Origin: Denticeps clupeoides
Lineage: Eukaryota; Chordata; Actinopteri; Clupeiformes; Denticipitidae
DNA: 64,000 bases
Assembly: GCF_900700375.1 (NCBI RefSeq)
Contig: NC_041707.1
Location: 32,322,764-32,386,763, forward strand
Direction of reading: 5' to 3'
A model generated the notes under the pieces. The model had not been told where the DNA came from. It did not search any database and was given only the letters and a program-made list of their open reading frames with translations. This document shows, in pieces, positions 34,707 to 49,200 of this stretch. A program made the position numbers and the translations under genes. How positions within the stretch are numbered: position 1 is the first letter of the stretch; each line of letters begins with the position of its first letter.

Positions 34707-37695
34707 GTTGCACTCTGGTAACATGTTAGCTTTTTTCTGGAATCCTCAGGAAAAAAGGCCTCGTTCTGCCTGTCTCGAACTTCCTCAAGACAATCTGAAA
34801 GCGGTTTTACAAAACACTTTTTGTTCTTTTCTATCTGTCAGAGCTGTGGTGAATGTAAGAGTGGATGATTGGTCGTGTCGTCCTTCTGTTCTCCGTTCTC
34901 AGTGGAATGAGGGATTTTATTTTATTGAACTGGGACCATATTCCATACTGGACTCGTCACTCAAGAGCTCTTTATACTGTCAGTGGAGGAATTAATCCAA
35001 AGACGTCACATTTCCTGTTTAATAAAATCCACCGTCCATTTTTTCCAAAGATTAGCCATTTTGCTTGCGTAACTCTTGAGAGCGTTTTGAGAAGAGGCAT
35101 ATGTTGCAAGTGCCTGTAAGAAAATGTGGTTGCTTTTCATTCAGATTGTTTTTCCATGGACTTGTTATAGAACATATGCTTTTCTGGGACAGATAAATAA
35201 AATATATATAACAATAAAATGAATATTGAACCACTTGAATTTGCCTTTTATGTTTACTCTTGAATGACTGCTCCATTTGGTTGAGTTTCTGTTTCATTTG
35301 TAGTTACATATTTTAAACGATTGTGGTTATTTTTGAAGATTCATCAGCACTACACTACACCTCTTTTACATTAAACCTGGAGTGTCGTTAATTACAGTTT
35401 TTATTCTTCAATTCAGTGTAAAGTCTCCAAATAGTAGCGAGCGGGATTCGAACCTGTGTTATAATGCACCGCTAAATCTGATTCAGTCAAAGGTCTTTCT
35501 GGCGATCTTCACACGTGTACCAGCAGTCCGTGAAATGTTTAAAAAAAAACAAGATGACTGTCTGCCCAGCTTGAAAGGTGAGTATTTTGGGACAGTGGAG
35601 CCAGTCTAGCACCTCTGGAAAAGGTCCTTCAGACTCATGAAAGAACCAGTCTTCTCCAGGGGGAAAAAATCCCCCGTAGAGTCGTCCATAAGTCAACTCC
35701 ACCTTCCTCCCTCCCTCCCTCCATCCATCTCTCCCTCCCTCCCTCTATCCATCTCTTCCTCCCTCCCACTTTCCCTGCTGCCGTACAGCTGGCAATTTAA
35801 GGACGAAAGGGCTCCGGCGCTAACAGGCCATTATCCGCCCCGTCGTAAAGCCGGACGTCGGCGCGGTTTAGCCGGATTAAAATTTTTTTTTTTTTACCCC
35901 GGACCGAGGCTCAACCTTCCGGCCGAGGGACCGAGCGGACGCACATCTGGTGAGACCTTCAGCTAGTAACGCAGCGAAAACGCCTGTGAAATGGGTTTGC
36001 ATCCACTTTAAATGTTTCGTTTTACTTCAGAATGACTTGCGAACACACCAAAAGTTCTGTAGAGTCACCAGTGCTTATTAACCCATGAAAAAGTCTGGTA
36101 TTGACTTGAGAGATTTGTTTTGAACTGGTGTGTGTGTGTGTTCTGTGTGTAAAAGACGTGTTCGTATGTGAGTGTGTGTTAATGAGCTTGTTTATTATAT
36201 ACGGGCGACATTTATTGACCTCTGGCACTTTTTGAACTGGACCCGCTGTATGCCGGACCCCATGAAGTGTGTTTATTGCACCAGCATATGTTGACCCGTC
36301 ACGTGCGACTTGACCCATGTAACACGTGACCTCGCCTTGGGCAGGTCTCATGGACCTGGAATAAAGGTCTCATGGAGGCACCACAGAGCCTGTGTCTTCC
36401 TTAAGCAACATCTGGCTGCAAAACCGCATTCTTTTCCTGAGATGAACAATGGTGACGCCATGGCTCATGGTAATAGGTTACTGACTGATCAGCACATGGC
36501 ACCCTTGTGGATTTTTAGTCTGAACCAGTGACCAGGATGGTTTCCAAACGAACAAACCAAAGATCTATTTCCCTTTTTTTTTGGCATAAGATGCAATAAC
36601 CTGCATTCCTTGGCTCTCCTGCAGGAGTGCGCCTCCAGGTTTCCTCTCAGGTCGACACGGGCTCCCACACCTCTGCTTCACATTAGCGCCCCAGTCTGGA
36701 GTCATTTTAAGGAGGATGCCAGTGCCCATCCATTTAGTCTCCTTAAACCTTCCATGGCCGAGACTCTTGCGTCCTTAAGGACTGGGGCTCCCAGGAATGC
36801 AGGAGACCACCGGAGGATGGGGTTCCTGATGTCTCCAGGCCTTAAGGGCTCTGTGTGAGACACTCTTCATGCTGTACCTTCACTTTCTGTGTTTTTGACC
36901 TTTATAATAAATAATATTAGGAATAATATGGCCTCTTGTGTAATTGAATGATATAGGACTATTGTTAGGCTATAGTTTTTTTTATTAGTGACCTTGAAGG
37001 AGGAACTTATTGTCAATAAGTATTGTCAGAGTTGGTGAAAAGCACCCCTGATTTAGAGGCCTTCGGATATATGGCATACTGCAGACCAACGGTTTGAGTG
37101 AATATACCAGCTACTTTATTACGGACACCGAGGTAGTCACCCACTTAATGTAGCCACTGTAAAGGTCTTCACCCACGGATGCCTGCTGACCAGATGATAT
37201 TTAGGCGCGGAAGCGTTGTCAGCACGGTAGTGACAGTGACGTGTTGGTGAGATGCTGGTGGGGGTAGTGAGGTCTCTACTAGCTCTGCACACACAATGGG
37301 AAGGTATGCGTTAACAAAACTCCTCAGCTCCCTGACCTGATTGGTCGAATCCAAATGTGTGTGGCCAAGTCCGGGAAAATCGTTTCACAGAATGAATGTT
37401 TGCTTTAAGAGTCTACTGCAATAATAATTTTGCTCTTTTGGAACAATAATTCTGCATGTGGGTGTACGTTAGCCAGAGTATTGTGGTTTGACTGAGGACA
37501 ATCATAAATGATCCAACATCTGTCTGAAGCCTAAGCTCTGCCAACTTTTACTGTTTTACTTCTTAAGTTTTATTCTTTATTTGACTTGTTTCACTTCATA
37601 CATGAAACCTTATGCACATTTAAATAATTTCAAATAAAATTTCTACTTCTCTTCAACAAAGTTACCATCTATCTTCCCTTCATGTAGGTCCACTA
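34707..37695. other. PANK2-LOXL3 intergenic DNA
   Basis: A pyrimidine-rich CTCC tract lies at 35702-35767. A CpG-rich segment at about 35800-35960 ends in a splice donor (ACATCTG|GTGAGA, exon end 35949) and is the best candidate for the LOXL3 promoter and untranslated first exon. Short (GT)n tracts lie at about 36127-36175. No other gene seen. Confidence 0.45.
35880..35949 (+). promoter_or_regulatory. Candidate LOXL3 promoter / untranslated exon 1
   Basis: CpG-rich DNA between poly-T and a consensus GTGAGA donor. It would splice to the acceptor at about 37687 (CATGTAG), eight bases before the LOXL3 ATG. Confidence 0.35.
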
Positions 37696-40168
37696 ATGGA
37701 GCTTTCGAACTGGTGGAGTTACACAACACTTCTGCTCATGTGGGGGTGGCTTCCATCATATTTAACCCAGACCACACCCCCTACCCAAACATCCCCCTCT
37801 CCAGCACTGAAGACGGGGCGCCTGAAGTTCCGTCTGACTGGTTACCCTCGGAAACACAATGAGGGGCGTATTGAGGTATTCTACAAGGACGAATGGGGCA
37901 CCATCTGTGATGACGACTTCTCATTGGCCAACGCTCATGTGCTCTGCAGACAGTTGGGGTTTGTCTCTGCAACTGGCTGGGCACATAGTGCCAAGTATGG
38001 CAAGGGTGCAGGTACAAACACACACATAAAAGAAATATCATATTTACTATTAATTAATTTGACATAGGCAGGAATATGCAATGTGCCATAATTAATTGAA
38101 CCTTAGTTACACCAGCTTGAGAATGTAACTGCAGCAAGTGAATAAATTAAAAGTGACTATGGGGACACTATTCGTTGTAGTTGTGTGAGGTCTAAGATAT
38201 AGGAACACAGGAAGACAAAACAGACAAATGATATGTACACTATGTATGTGTGTGTGTGTGTGTGTGCGCAGGTAAGATCTGGCTCGACAATGTACAGTGC
38301 AGTGGCAGTGAGATGAGTATAGCGTTGTGTAAGTCACGCGGCTGGGGAAACAGTGACTGCACTCACGATGAAGACGCAGGGGTCATATGCAAGGATGAGA
38401 GGCTGCCAGGATACACAGACACTGACAATGTTATAGAGGTACACAAACACACACAGTGATAATGAAAGCAGGTTTGGAATATGTGTCACACACTATTTAA
38501 AAATTGTAATTTACATAAACACCATCAAACAGTAAAATGTATCTTTGCATGGAGAACGAACCAAGTTCTGTTTATTAAAATCTCAAAATTGTATTACTTT
38601 TTCTTGTACAACTTTGTTCTCATAGTGTAATTCAAATTTTTTCTTGTAATTGTGTGACTTTATTGCTAATTTACGATTTCAATCTTGTCAAATTTATGTC
38701 TTTATACTAATTTTTTTAGTGTCCCTAAAGCTGTACTAGCTTTATTGAAATTCTGACCTCTGAACTCTCTCTCAGGTTCAGGTTGATGAGTACAGGATCG
38801 AAGAGGTGCGGTTACAGCCAGTAGTTTCCATGGTGAAGCGTCGTCTTCCAGTGACTGAGGGTGTGGTTGAGGTGCGGTTTAAGGGCGGTTGGGCACAGGT
38901 TTGTGACAACAGCTGGACCCCCAAAAATTCTCGTGTCATCTGTGGGATGATGGGATTTCCCCACGAAAGGAAGGTCAACAAAAGCTTCTACAAGTGAGTC
39001 TTTCTGACTATTATATGAATGTGAGGTTGGAGTTGTGTAAATATTTGCAATTTGAGGATTCAGCAACGCCCCCTCTCTGTGACGCCCCCTCTCTGTGACG
39101 CCCCCTCTCTGCGACGCACCCACTCTGCGACGCGCCCACTCTGCGACGCGCCCTCTCTGCGACGCCCCCTCTCTTCAATGCCCCCTCTCTGCCACGCCCC
39201 CCTCTCTGTAACGCCCCCCTCTCTGTAACGCACCCTCTCTGTAAGTAGTGTTAGTAGCCTAGTGGGTAACACACTCGCCTATGAGCCAGAAGACCCAGGT
39301 TCAAATCCCACTTACTACCACTGTGTCCCTGAGCAAGACACTTAACCCTAAAATTGCTCCAGGGGGGGACTGTCCCTGTAACTACTGATTGTAAGTCGCT
39401 CTGGATAAGGCCGTCTGATAAATGCTGTAAATGTAAATGTAACGCACCCTCTCTGTAACGCACCCTCTCTGACCATATGTGACTGCACATGGCTGAGTGT
39501 GTGCCAGTAAGTGTGTGGGTATTTGTGTATATGAATGTATACATGTTAGACATTCCATAAATGTGCTCCAAGGTCAGTATTGTCTTTTTTTTAGAAAACC
39601 AAGATTCTGACCAAGAGCCACAATGGAGGGGAATCTTTGACTGTTTTTCTTTCTTCACCTCTACCTCTCATTTGCACTACTTTGACAGGAAGTGGTGTGT
39701 TTTCTCTAATCTGTGTGAGAATGGGGAGTTTGCAGCATTCCAGAATACTGTTTAATGATGATTCAGTGGAGGAACACACGTACAAACTTACAACTGTTTT
39801 TAATTAACCCTTGTTTGGTGTTCACATTCATATAAATATATTCCTTGACTTTCCTTCACTAACATCACCCTACCAAACCTCAAATGAACAACATAAAGAC
39901 ACAGAACAGACTTTTGGGCAAATTCATGTGGTGATCCCCTGCAATCAGAGGAGGAAAATGTTTTAATGTTTTTTTAATTGAGGAAAATGAGAACTCCCCT
40001 GGAAAAAGCAGGGAGCGAATAGGATTGAAGGGGTTGAGGAGGCGTGTGGGGGTGGGGTATTTTCCCAAAGTCTTAGAGTTAAAATGAGTGGAATGAGAGG
40101 AATGTCTCACTTTTAGGATTCCCAAAACCTGAGTAACATGCCAATGAATCAGTAGTTTGTCTGTTTGT

Positions 40169-40221
<53 letters not shown>

Positions 40222-43200
40222 TGGTATTTGATATTTCCGCTGAGACGTTTGCTTTCACTACTGTTTGCTTTTGGTCTGCAAAAATGAAAGCCAGGGCTGC
40301 AAAACCCTCTCTGACCATATGTGACTGCACATAGCTGAGTGTGCGCCAGTAAGTGTGTGTGTATTTGTGTATATGAATGTATACTTGCATGTGGGAGTTT
40401 ATAATCTCTGCTGTTGGCTTCCAGACGTCTGAAAAAGAGAGCCGCAGATTTGAAAAGCAAGGTTACCGTAACAACTGGCAGGTACCATCTGAGAGGGAAA
40501 ACTGAGTCATGTTCTCCCTCTAGAGGCTCTGCGTGTGCATGTGTGTGTCTGTGCATTTGCACGTCTATGTGAAAGTCTGGTTTCTGTAGTGGTGACGCCC
40601 AGACTGGTAGTGTGATGATATTCTTGTACTGATTTTTAACAAAACCATTGCTCACAACCGCAAAACGCAGCCTAGTGTCTCTGTGAGTGAGTGAGTGTGT
40701 GTGAAAGTGTTCATGACCTGAAACTTGCACCCATTCATGTGAAAGGTAAACAGTGTTTGCCTGAATGGGTTGTCAGCGGATATTCAACAAATCATCAGTT
40801 TTGTTGAACAGTGATGATGTTGCAGCAAAAATAGAAAATGTGCATTTATCACCGCTGTAAAATCTTTAGCATAGAAACTAATATAGATGCTGCTTGACCT
40901 GTCAGTGAAGTTCTTGAAGCAATCACACAGTAATTCAAATTTCCACACGAAAAACCTTGTGATGGTGTTGGCCGAATAATGGATAATAATTATCACTGTT
41001 GCATAAAATATCTGTTTACAGTATGTGTAGGTCCAGGCAAAGATATATTCAGAAAAATATAACAGGCATTGCCCTTGCACAATTCACTATGCATGCATGC
41101 ATGCATGAAAAATGATCAAGAATGCCCATTATCTGTCCCACCTTGGAATAAATTACTGTCATTGTCTGTTTACTAAACTCAATCTCCTGCTGGACAGTGG
41201 TTTTATCCACTCCTATGGTTTTAATCACTGACTGTGACTCCAATGTGCCTCTAATCGGTATTTACATTGCAGGGACAAACTCAAATCCAAAGCTAATGCT
41301 AATCCTAAAGTTAACCTTACACAAAGCGATGCTGCCTCAAACAAAAGGTAATTTTTGGAAAAATATTATTTTTTTCCATTTCACACTTTTTTGGGGTGTT
41401 TGGTTTTACAGACAGTATGAGAAAACTAGATGAAGCTCATCTGTGTGAATCTGTGGGAGACTCTACTTCAACTTACTTCATGAAAGACCAGAAGTCTGTT
41501 ACCGGGTTAATATTAGCTTTACTTATTATTGTCTGTATACACACACAATGATGCTGAAAATAATGTGATACGATGCTGATGAAGACAGTAGCTATGTCAC
41601 AGAACACAGTTGAGAAATTCTTTAAACAATTAGTTCCAAAAGTGTTGCTGCTATTGGATTTTGACAGTTATCAACAGTAGTCTGATCATGTTAGGATAAA
41701 GCCCACACTTAAATATTTAAATTTTTATATTTAAAAATGTTAACATCCCTCCCCTAATCTGTTGTAATTTTGCAGTGAGTAGAATTTAGAGCTGATAGCA
41801 GTTTGAGTTTATTTTGAGTTGAATTCTATTTTTAATATTTAGAACACTAATCTCAAATTGGTAAAAAAAAAAAGTAAACTTGCCTTCAGCAGTCATGCCA
41901 AGTTTAGTTGTGTCTCACGTTTTTCCTTTGGTACAGAATTGAAATAGGTGTGTATAGGGTTCTGACCCAGATTGATTGGTCAATGCATTTAATAAAACAT
42001 CTTTTATGTAGTTTAATAATTTACAGAGTGTAATGCTGAATAACAAATTTGGCTAGTCAGTGGCCTAATGGCAAAGGAACCATTCTTGTGACTGGAAGGT
42101 CAAGGGTTCAAATCCACTCACCATCAGGGTACACTTGAGCAGAAGATGCATTTCTTATAAAAAAAAAATCAGTGTGACATGTAGTCCAAATGCTGATCCA
42201 TTGTTAAACCTCATCACTCCAATTTTAATAATCTACCTCCTCTGTCTATAGAGCTGTAGGGAGATCACGTGGGGTTGTGTCTGGCACTGTTTGCAGGTTG
42301 TACACAGAACGGCAGAAGAACCACTTCCTGGTTCACTCTGTGGCGTGTTTAGGAACTGAGATGCACCTGGCAGCGTGTCCACTGGAATTCAACAAGGGCA
42401 ATGCCACGGCATCCTGCCCAGGCGGTGTACTTCCTGCTGTAGTCAGCTGCATACCGGGACCACTCTACACACACAGCCTTGCCCTGAAGAAAAAGCTTAA
42501 AACCACGGTGTGTTGGTTATTGTTATTATGTCAATAATAAATGATTTGTCATGATTCGTGATTTTTGTGTATGTGATCATTCCTATGTGTGCAGACTTCT
42601 GTGCGTCTCAAGGGTGGAACGCATCAGGGTGAGGGCCGGGTGGAGGTGCTGCGGGGAAGTGAGTGGGGGACGGTGTGTGACGACCGCTGGAACCTGCAGG
42701 CAGCGAGTGTAGTGTGTAGAGAGCTGGGCTTCGGTTCTGCCAAAGAGGCCCTCACTGGAGCTCGCATGGGACAGGGTGAGCACACACACACACACACACC
42801 ATGTACACAGCAATACACACACCAGTACTGGTTATATTCATCTGGATTATGGATAGTTTTTTTCTTGAAGTTTTGGCAAATTTATAAAAAAAATCCCAAT
42901 CAGAATTGAGCTCACGTGCCTCCTGTTTCCCCTGATCATCATGAAGATGTTTCTGCAGCTTGATTTGGAAAGGCTATATAAGGTCCCACAGTTGACCATT
43001 CATATCAGAGCACAAATCAAGCATGACGTCAAACGAATTGTATATAGACCTTGCGGACAGGATTGTCTCAAGGCACAAATCTGGGGAAAGTTACAGAAAT
43101 ATTTCTGCTGCTTTGAAGCAGAATGAGCACAATGGCCTCCATCCAGAAATGGAAGAAACCAGGACTCTTCCTAGAGCTGGCCGGCCACCTAATCTTGAGT

Positions 43201-46200
43201 TATCAGGGGAGAAGGGCCTTTAGTCAGGGAGGTGACCAAGAACCTGATGGTCAATATGTCAGAGCTCCTGAGGTTCTCTGGACAGAAGAGAACCTTCTAG
43301 AACACGTGTCAAACTCATCCACATCCCGTGAGATCACTTTATATAGATATATTATAATGGCCTGGTGATATGATGCATGATAACACAAACTACAGATCCC
43401 ATAATGCAGTGCACACTTTGCTGATACACACGAAACATGTGTGAGTTTGAGCTGCTTCACAAACCATTGCTGTTGACGTAGAAACTGCTCCTGTATAGAT
43501 TCAGCTGCAGTTTAAAGATCACATTCGTCAAGGCAACTTAAGCACTGCATTATGGGATCTGTATTTTGTGTGTCATCACTGCTTCATATGCCAAAACCTC
43601 AAGTAAACTTTTTTCACATTGTCATTATGGGGTGTTGTGTGCAGTATTCTGTGGAAAAAATGCATTTAATCAATTACTGTGAACCCTTTCTGGATGCACT
43701 GTATCAGCAATATGTTAATATTTTTGCCGCTTCTGTATATGTTCAGTGAGAAATTATTATAGACTGATAACTTTTAGAATTTATGTCAGTTGGACAATTT
43801 GTTTTTATTCTGTTATGTAAAAATAGGATTTTGCTAAAAATCTGTTCAATGGACGTGATTATTTAGGTTTGTTTTCTAATATACTGATGTCCCAACTACT
43901 AGTCTGCTGGTCTAAATGCCCCTGCAGGCTGAGGATAGCTGCTGTGTGTCTGTAAATGAAATAACTTTGGTGGGCATGTGTGTGTTTTTTGGCAGGTGTT
44001 GGGCCAATCCACATGAATGAGGTGCAGTGTAGCGGTCAGGAGCGTTCCATTTGGAACTGCCGCTTCAAGAACATCACGTCTGAGGACTGCCAGCACACAG
44101 AGGACGCGTCTGTTCGCTGCAACACACCCTACATGGGCTTTCATAAAATGGTCAGACTCTTTCTAATACATGATCATATAGACATAATGCCAAAAGTATT
44201 GGGACATCCCTCCAAACTGTTGAATTCAATCACTTCCGTGGTCACAGGTCTTTAAAACATGTTGCAGCTTGACTGTGCACCAGTGAACAAAGCATAGTCC
44301 ATAAAAACATGGATGAGCAAGTTCGGCATTGAGGAAATGTAGTGGCCTGCACAGAGCCCTGACCTCAACCCAGTAAAACTCCTCTGGTATGAAGCAGAGT
44401 GGAGTCCAAGCCAGTTCTTCTCCTCCAACATCACTACCTGACCTCACAAACACTATTTACCATAAACGCAATTCTAAACTTTGTGGAAAGCCTTCTTCCT
44501 TAGCAGCAAAGGGTGGTCCAACGCCGGATGTGTGTAAAGGCAGGCATCCCAATACTTTTGGCGATATAGTGTTTCGTGTGTGTGTAATTTTTTTTGCTGT
44601 TGTCGTCTCTTCGCTCATGTTCACACACGCCTCTCCTTTAGAGAGCATATTTTTAATAGGATGCTAGTGTAACATATGTGGTTACAGTTTGTTGTGTCTG
44701 CGTCTGCCGACACTGGAGTTGACATTTTCGTATGGATTTTGAATTTGGACGTGGCTCAGAACTCATTTAGACTGGAATGTGTGCAACGCTAAAATGACCA
44801 ACTTGTAAACACCCATTTAAACAGAAGGAATTGTATGATACTTGTAACATGTGTGGTGCTTTGTTTGAACAGTAAATGACAAGTGTGTCTAATTGTTTCT
44901 TCCTAAACCTGTTTTAATAACTGGAAGGTTTCTTGAGCAGCTGAGTAAAATCTAATTTAACTGATGTGTGTCAGTACTACACTGAGCACCAGTGTAGTAC
45001 TGGTGTAAATGTCTAAATGTTTTTTACTTCCAGTTATTTAAAGGCAATATTTCAAATTGTTTGTCTCACATTCATGATTATTATCATATTTGCTTTTGAT
45101 GAATAATCATAACAGCATTTAGCATAATTCTACAGCAGCATAATTCTAATTTACTCATTTTGACTAGGTCAGTGGATAGATGCTCAGAAATAATTAACAA
45201 CTTACATGATTATTTCAGAGTAGTAGCATGTGTATAATAATTGTATATCTACCTCTAAAACCTAAACTCACTCCTAGAACTAACCTCAGCAACCCCAAAA
45301 AAGAAATTTGGATTCTTAACCCTTGTGTTATAAAGTGAAGTGATTGTCACTTGGGATGCACAGCAGCACAGCACATGGTGTGTGATGTTCAGGTCTGTGT
45401 GCCAAAATGAAATATTTATCATTTGTACACAATTTTGCATGTTAAATGGGCTCCACTGAGAGAAATATTCTGAGCGCAGAGCCATAAAGTTTAAACTCAT
45501 GTTATGATATAATCACATTAACGTCAAAAATCATCATTACTTCTTGTGATGTCAGGCATTACAACCATACTGTAATGCTGAATAACAAATTTAGGATTCC
45601 ATTTGACAATTGTCAACTAGGATCAACATTTTTAAATGATTAATAATTTTTTTGGTGATATTATTTTTATCATGGTGCAGTGGTGGCCCAGCGGTTAAGG
45701 AAGCGGCGCCATGATCAGAAGGTTGCCGGTTCGAATCCCGATCCGCCAAGCTGCCACTTAGGTGCCACTGAGCAAAGCACCGTGCCACCACACTGCTCCC
45801 CTGGCTGTCCACTGCTCACTAAGGGTGATGGTTAAATGCACAGGACACAGTGGCAATCACTTCACTTTCACTTTCATTATCCATATCATGACTGCTGAAG
45901 AAACAGGCCAGCTATTCACCCCAGAACTAACCAGAGATAAATAAATATTATTATGTCTTCAAACTCTTACAGAGGGAAAACTACATAAATGACATATCCA
46001 CAATAAGGCCAAATAGGGTTGTTAGTTCTAGGCTTTGTGGATGTGTTCATTTCACATATGAATTTGAACTGCCTATCCTCAACTGACCCCAGAATATTCC
46101 CAGCATGCTTTGCTTAACTCCTATGGACCTGCATTGGTCTCATAGATGTTGGGTCAGACCTCCTGACCCTCTGCCCTGCACAGGTTCGCATCACAGGGGG

Positions 46201-49200
46201 ACGCTCACAGTACGAGGGGCGTGTGGAGGTACTTAGCTTGGATGTTAATAGGACCCAGCGCTGGGGGCTGCTGTGTGGGGAGGGCTGGAGCACCAGAGAG
46301 GCCATGGTGGTCTGCAGACAGCTGGGGCTGGGATATGCCAATCATGGGCTACAAGTAAGATGCATACACATAGTGACAAATATACACACACGTGCACAGA
46401 CAACGCACATTTGCACATTTTTGATTAACACACTCACCTGAGAAGCATGCCACTAATACTAACACACATAAGGTAAATACAGTTAAAGGAACACACTTAA
46501 AAGGATGCAAAATGGGAATTTTGAATAATTTATTTGCCATGTTCATTACTACCCTACTGGATGATATGTGGTGCGTGTGTGTGTCTGCCTGATTGACTTG
46601 TTGTAGGTGTGTGTATGTGCATGCAGGTGCGGTTGCAGGGTGGTCGTTCTCTATATGAGGGACGGGTGGAGGTTCGGGTGGGTTCTCAGTGGGGAACAGT
46701 GTGCAGTAAGGGGTGGAGCACACGAGAGGCCATGGTGGTGTGCAGACAGCTAGGGCTCGGCTACTCCATGCATGCAATCAATGTGAGTACACACACACAC
46801 ACACACACAAACATGCATGGAAAAAAATTAAACTCTTGCATGCACACATAAAGTTCCTTCTGGACTCTCACTTCTAGTTGCATTTATAGCCTCATTTTCT
46901 CTTGGATGCATGTCCCCTACATATTGCACACAGGGTGTTTGTTTGTTTGTATGTGTGTATTGTTTTCTGTGTGTGTGTGTGATAAGGAAACGTGGTACTG
47001 GGATGGCAGCAACGTGACGGACATGGCGTGGAGTGGTGTGAAGTGTGTGGGAGATGAACTGGCCCTCTCTCAGTGTCAGAGACACAAGGTCTTCAGCTGC
47101 CAGAAAACAGCCACGCGGTTCGCCGCTGGTGTCATCTGTTCTGAGAGTAAGATGGGCATTTTTAATTTTAATGTCTCTTAACTGTCATTTGGGATTTTTA
47201 TTGAATTTTTTTATTGAAAACAGTTCTCTGGCCTGACTTTATTTCTATGTTTGAACGTTTTGTCTATATCTGCATGTAATCAGTTATACGGATATGCAAC
47301 AAACGTTCATTCTTGACATGCTTGATGTAAGACCCGCCCTCTTTCCGTGCATCACAGCTGCCTCCGACCTGGTGCTGAATGCGCCCCTGGTGCAGCAGAC
47401 GGTGTACATCGAGGACCGGCCGCTGCACATGCTGTACTGTGCGGCCGAGGAGGACTGCCTGTCCAAGTCCGCGGCCAAAGCCAACTGGCCGTACGGCCAT
47501 CGGCGCCTGCTGCGCTTCTCCTCAGAGATACGCAACATCGGCCGCGCCGACTTCAAGCCCAAGGCAGGACGCCATTCCTGGGTGTGGCATGCCTGCCATG
47601 GGTAACTATGGCAACACTTGATGGCTATGGGGGCCTCATTGGGACAAAGTATTGTGCCACAATAGACTAAAGATTACAGACCCTGTGGCAGTGTAGGTTC
47701 AGTTCAACAACCTGGAAAACAGAACTAGACAATAAAAGCACCTCAGTACAGGATTGTGATAAAAATGAATGTCTATATTGATGGTAAGCTGTATTGGAAA
47801 TGGATGGGTAACAAAATTACAGAAATACAAATGCAAAAACAAATGACTGTCAGAATAGTGTCAATCACATGACTGGATTTGAGTTGTATTTCTTTTATTT
47901 AGTTTTAAAAAACAGAGATATATGGTGTATGTTCAATCATCTTATTGGTTAAAGATGATATTACAGTAAAAACTATACAAAGACAAAAGTATCTGGCCCT
48001 TCGTGACATCTTGGGCACTCTAAGCGGGTATTTGGCAATATTTTTGCGAGTTTATATGCCGAGTAGTGCAGATGATGAATACTTTGATCTGGATGCAGAC
48101 TGAGGAGGTCTATGGTATTAATTTTTGCAGCATGTTGACAATCGTGTAAAGTACATTAGCATAGTGCTCTATTCTGTACTCAGGTGGATAATATGAACAA
48201 ATTTCTCATCTTGTAGGCATTTTGACCAGTAATAACATTTACTGTGTTCTCCTGTAAAACCCTTGACCATTTGAGGCCAAAAGTTTCAACACACCTTCTC
48301 ATTCAATGTGTTTTCTTTATTTTCATGACCATTTATCTTGGTACATTCTCACTGAAGGCATCAAAACTATGAATGAACATGAATGTGGAGTTATGTACTT
48401 AACAAAAAGTGGAGACCTGGCCTCCACAGTCACCGGACCTGAACCCAACCGAGATGGTTTGGGGTGAGCTGGACCGCAGAGTGAAGGCAAAGAGGCCAAC
48501 AAGTGCTAAACACCTCTGGGAACTCCTTCAAGACTGTTGGAAAACCATTTCAGGTGACAACATCTTGAAGCTCATCGAGAGAATGCCAAGAGTGTGCAAA
48601 GCAGTAATCAGGTCAAAGGGTGGCTATTTTGAAGAAACTAGAATATAAAACATGTTTTCAGTTATTTTACCTTTTTTTTGTTAAGTACATAACTTCACAT
48701 GTGTTCATTCATAGGTATATTGCCTTCAGTGAGAATATACCAACGTAAACGGTCATTGTTACGTCCCTGGACGTATGCTTCCACGTGTTCTGTGTGGCTG
48801 GCTGTGTTTTGGTGTCCTGTCTCTTTTAGGTTGACTTTGTGGGAGGAGTTGAAGCCTACCAGCTCCACCTACCATATGCCTATTGGGCACCTCCACCTAT
48901 ATAAAGAGACTTTGGATGGTGTTCAGGAGGTCCCCAGGGTCTGCTAGGCCCTTATTCTTTTGGGAGATCTCATTTGTGTTTCTTGTTGCTTTGTGTGATT
49001 TAAAAAAAAAAAAAAAAGTGAAGCACAGCACAGTGAAATTTATCCCATCACCCTGAGTGAGCAGTGGGCAGCCATGACAGGCTCCCGGGGACGGTGCTTG
49101 GCGGATATGGAATCGAACCGGCAACCTTCTGATTACTGATTCCTTAACCGCTAGGCCACCACTGCCCCTGCCCTACTGATAGACCCTTTGTTGTTAGCCT

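Noticed and set aside
37070-37380. Possible dispersed repeat upstream of LOXL3
   Set aside because: Some resemblance to a common fish repeat, but too diverged to assign.
40149-40730. 193-codon minus-strand ORF
   Set aside because: Created by the (GT)n microsatellite (His-Thr repeats) inside a LOXL3 intron.
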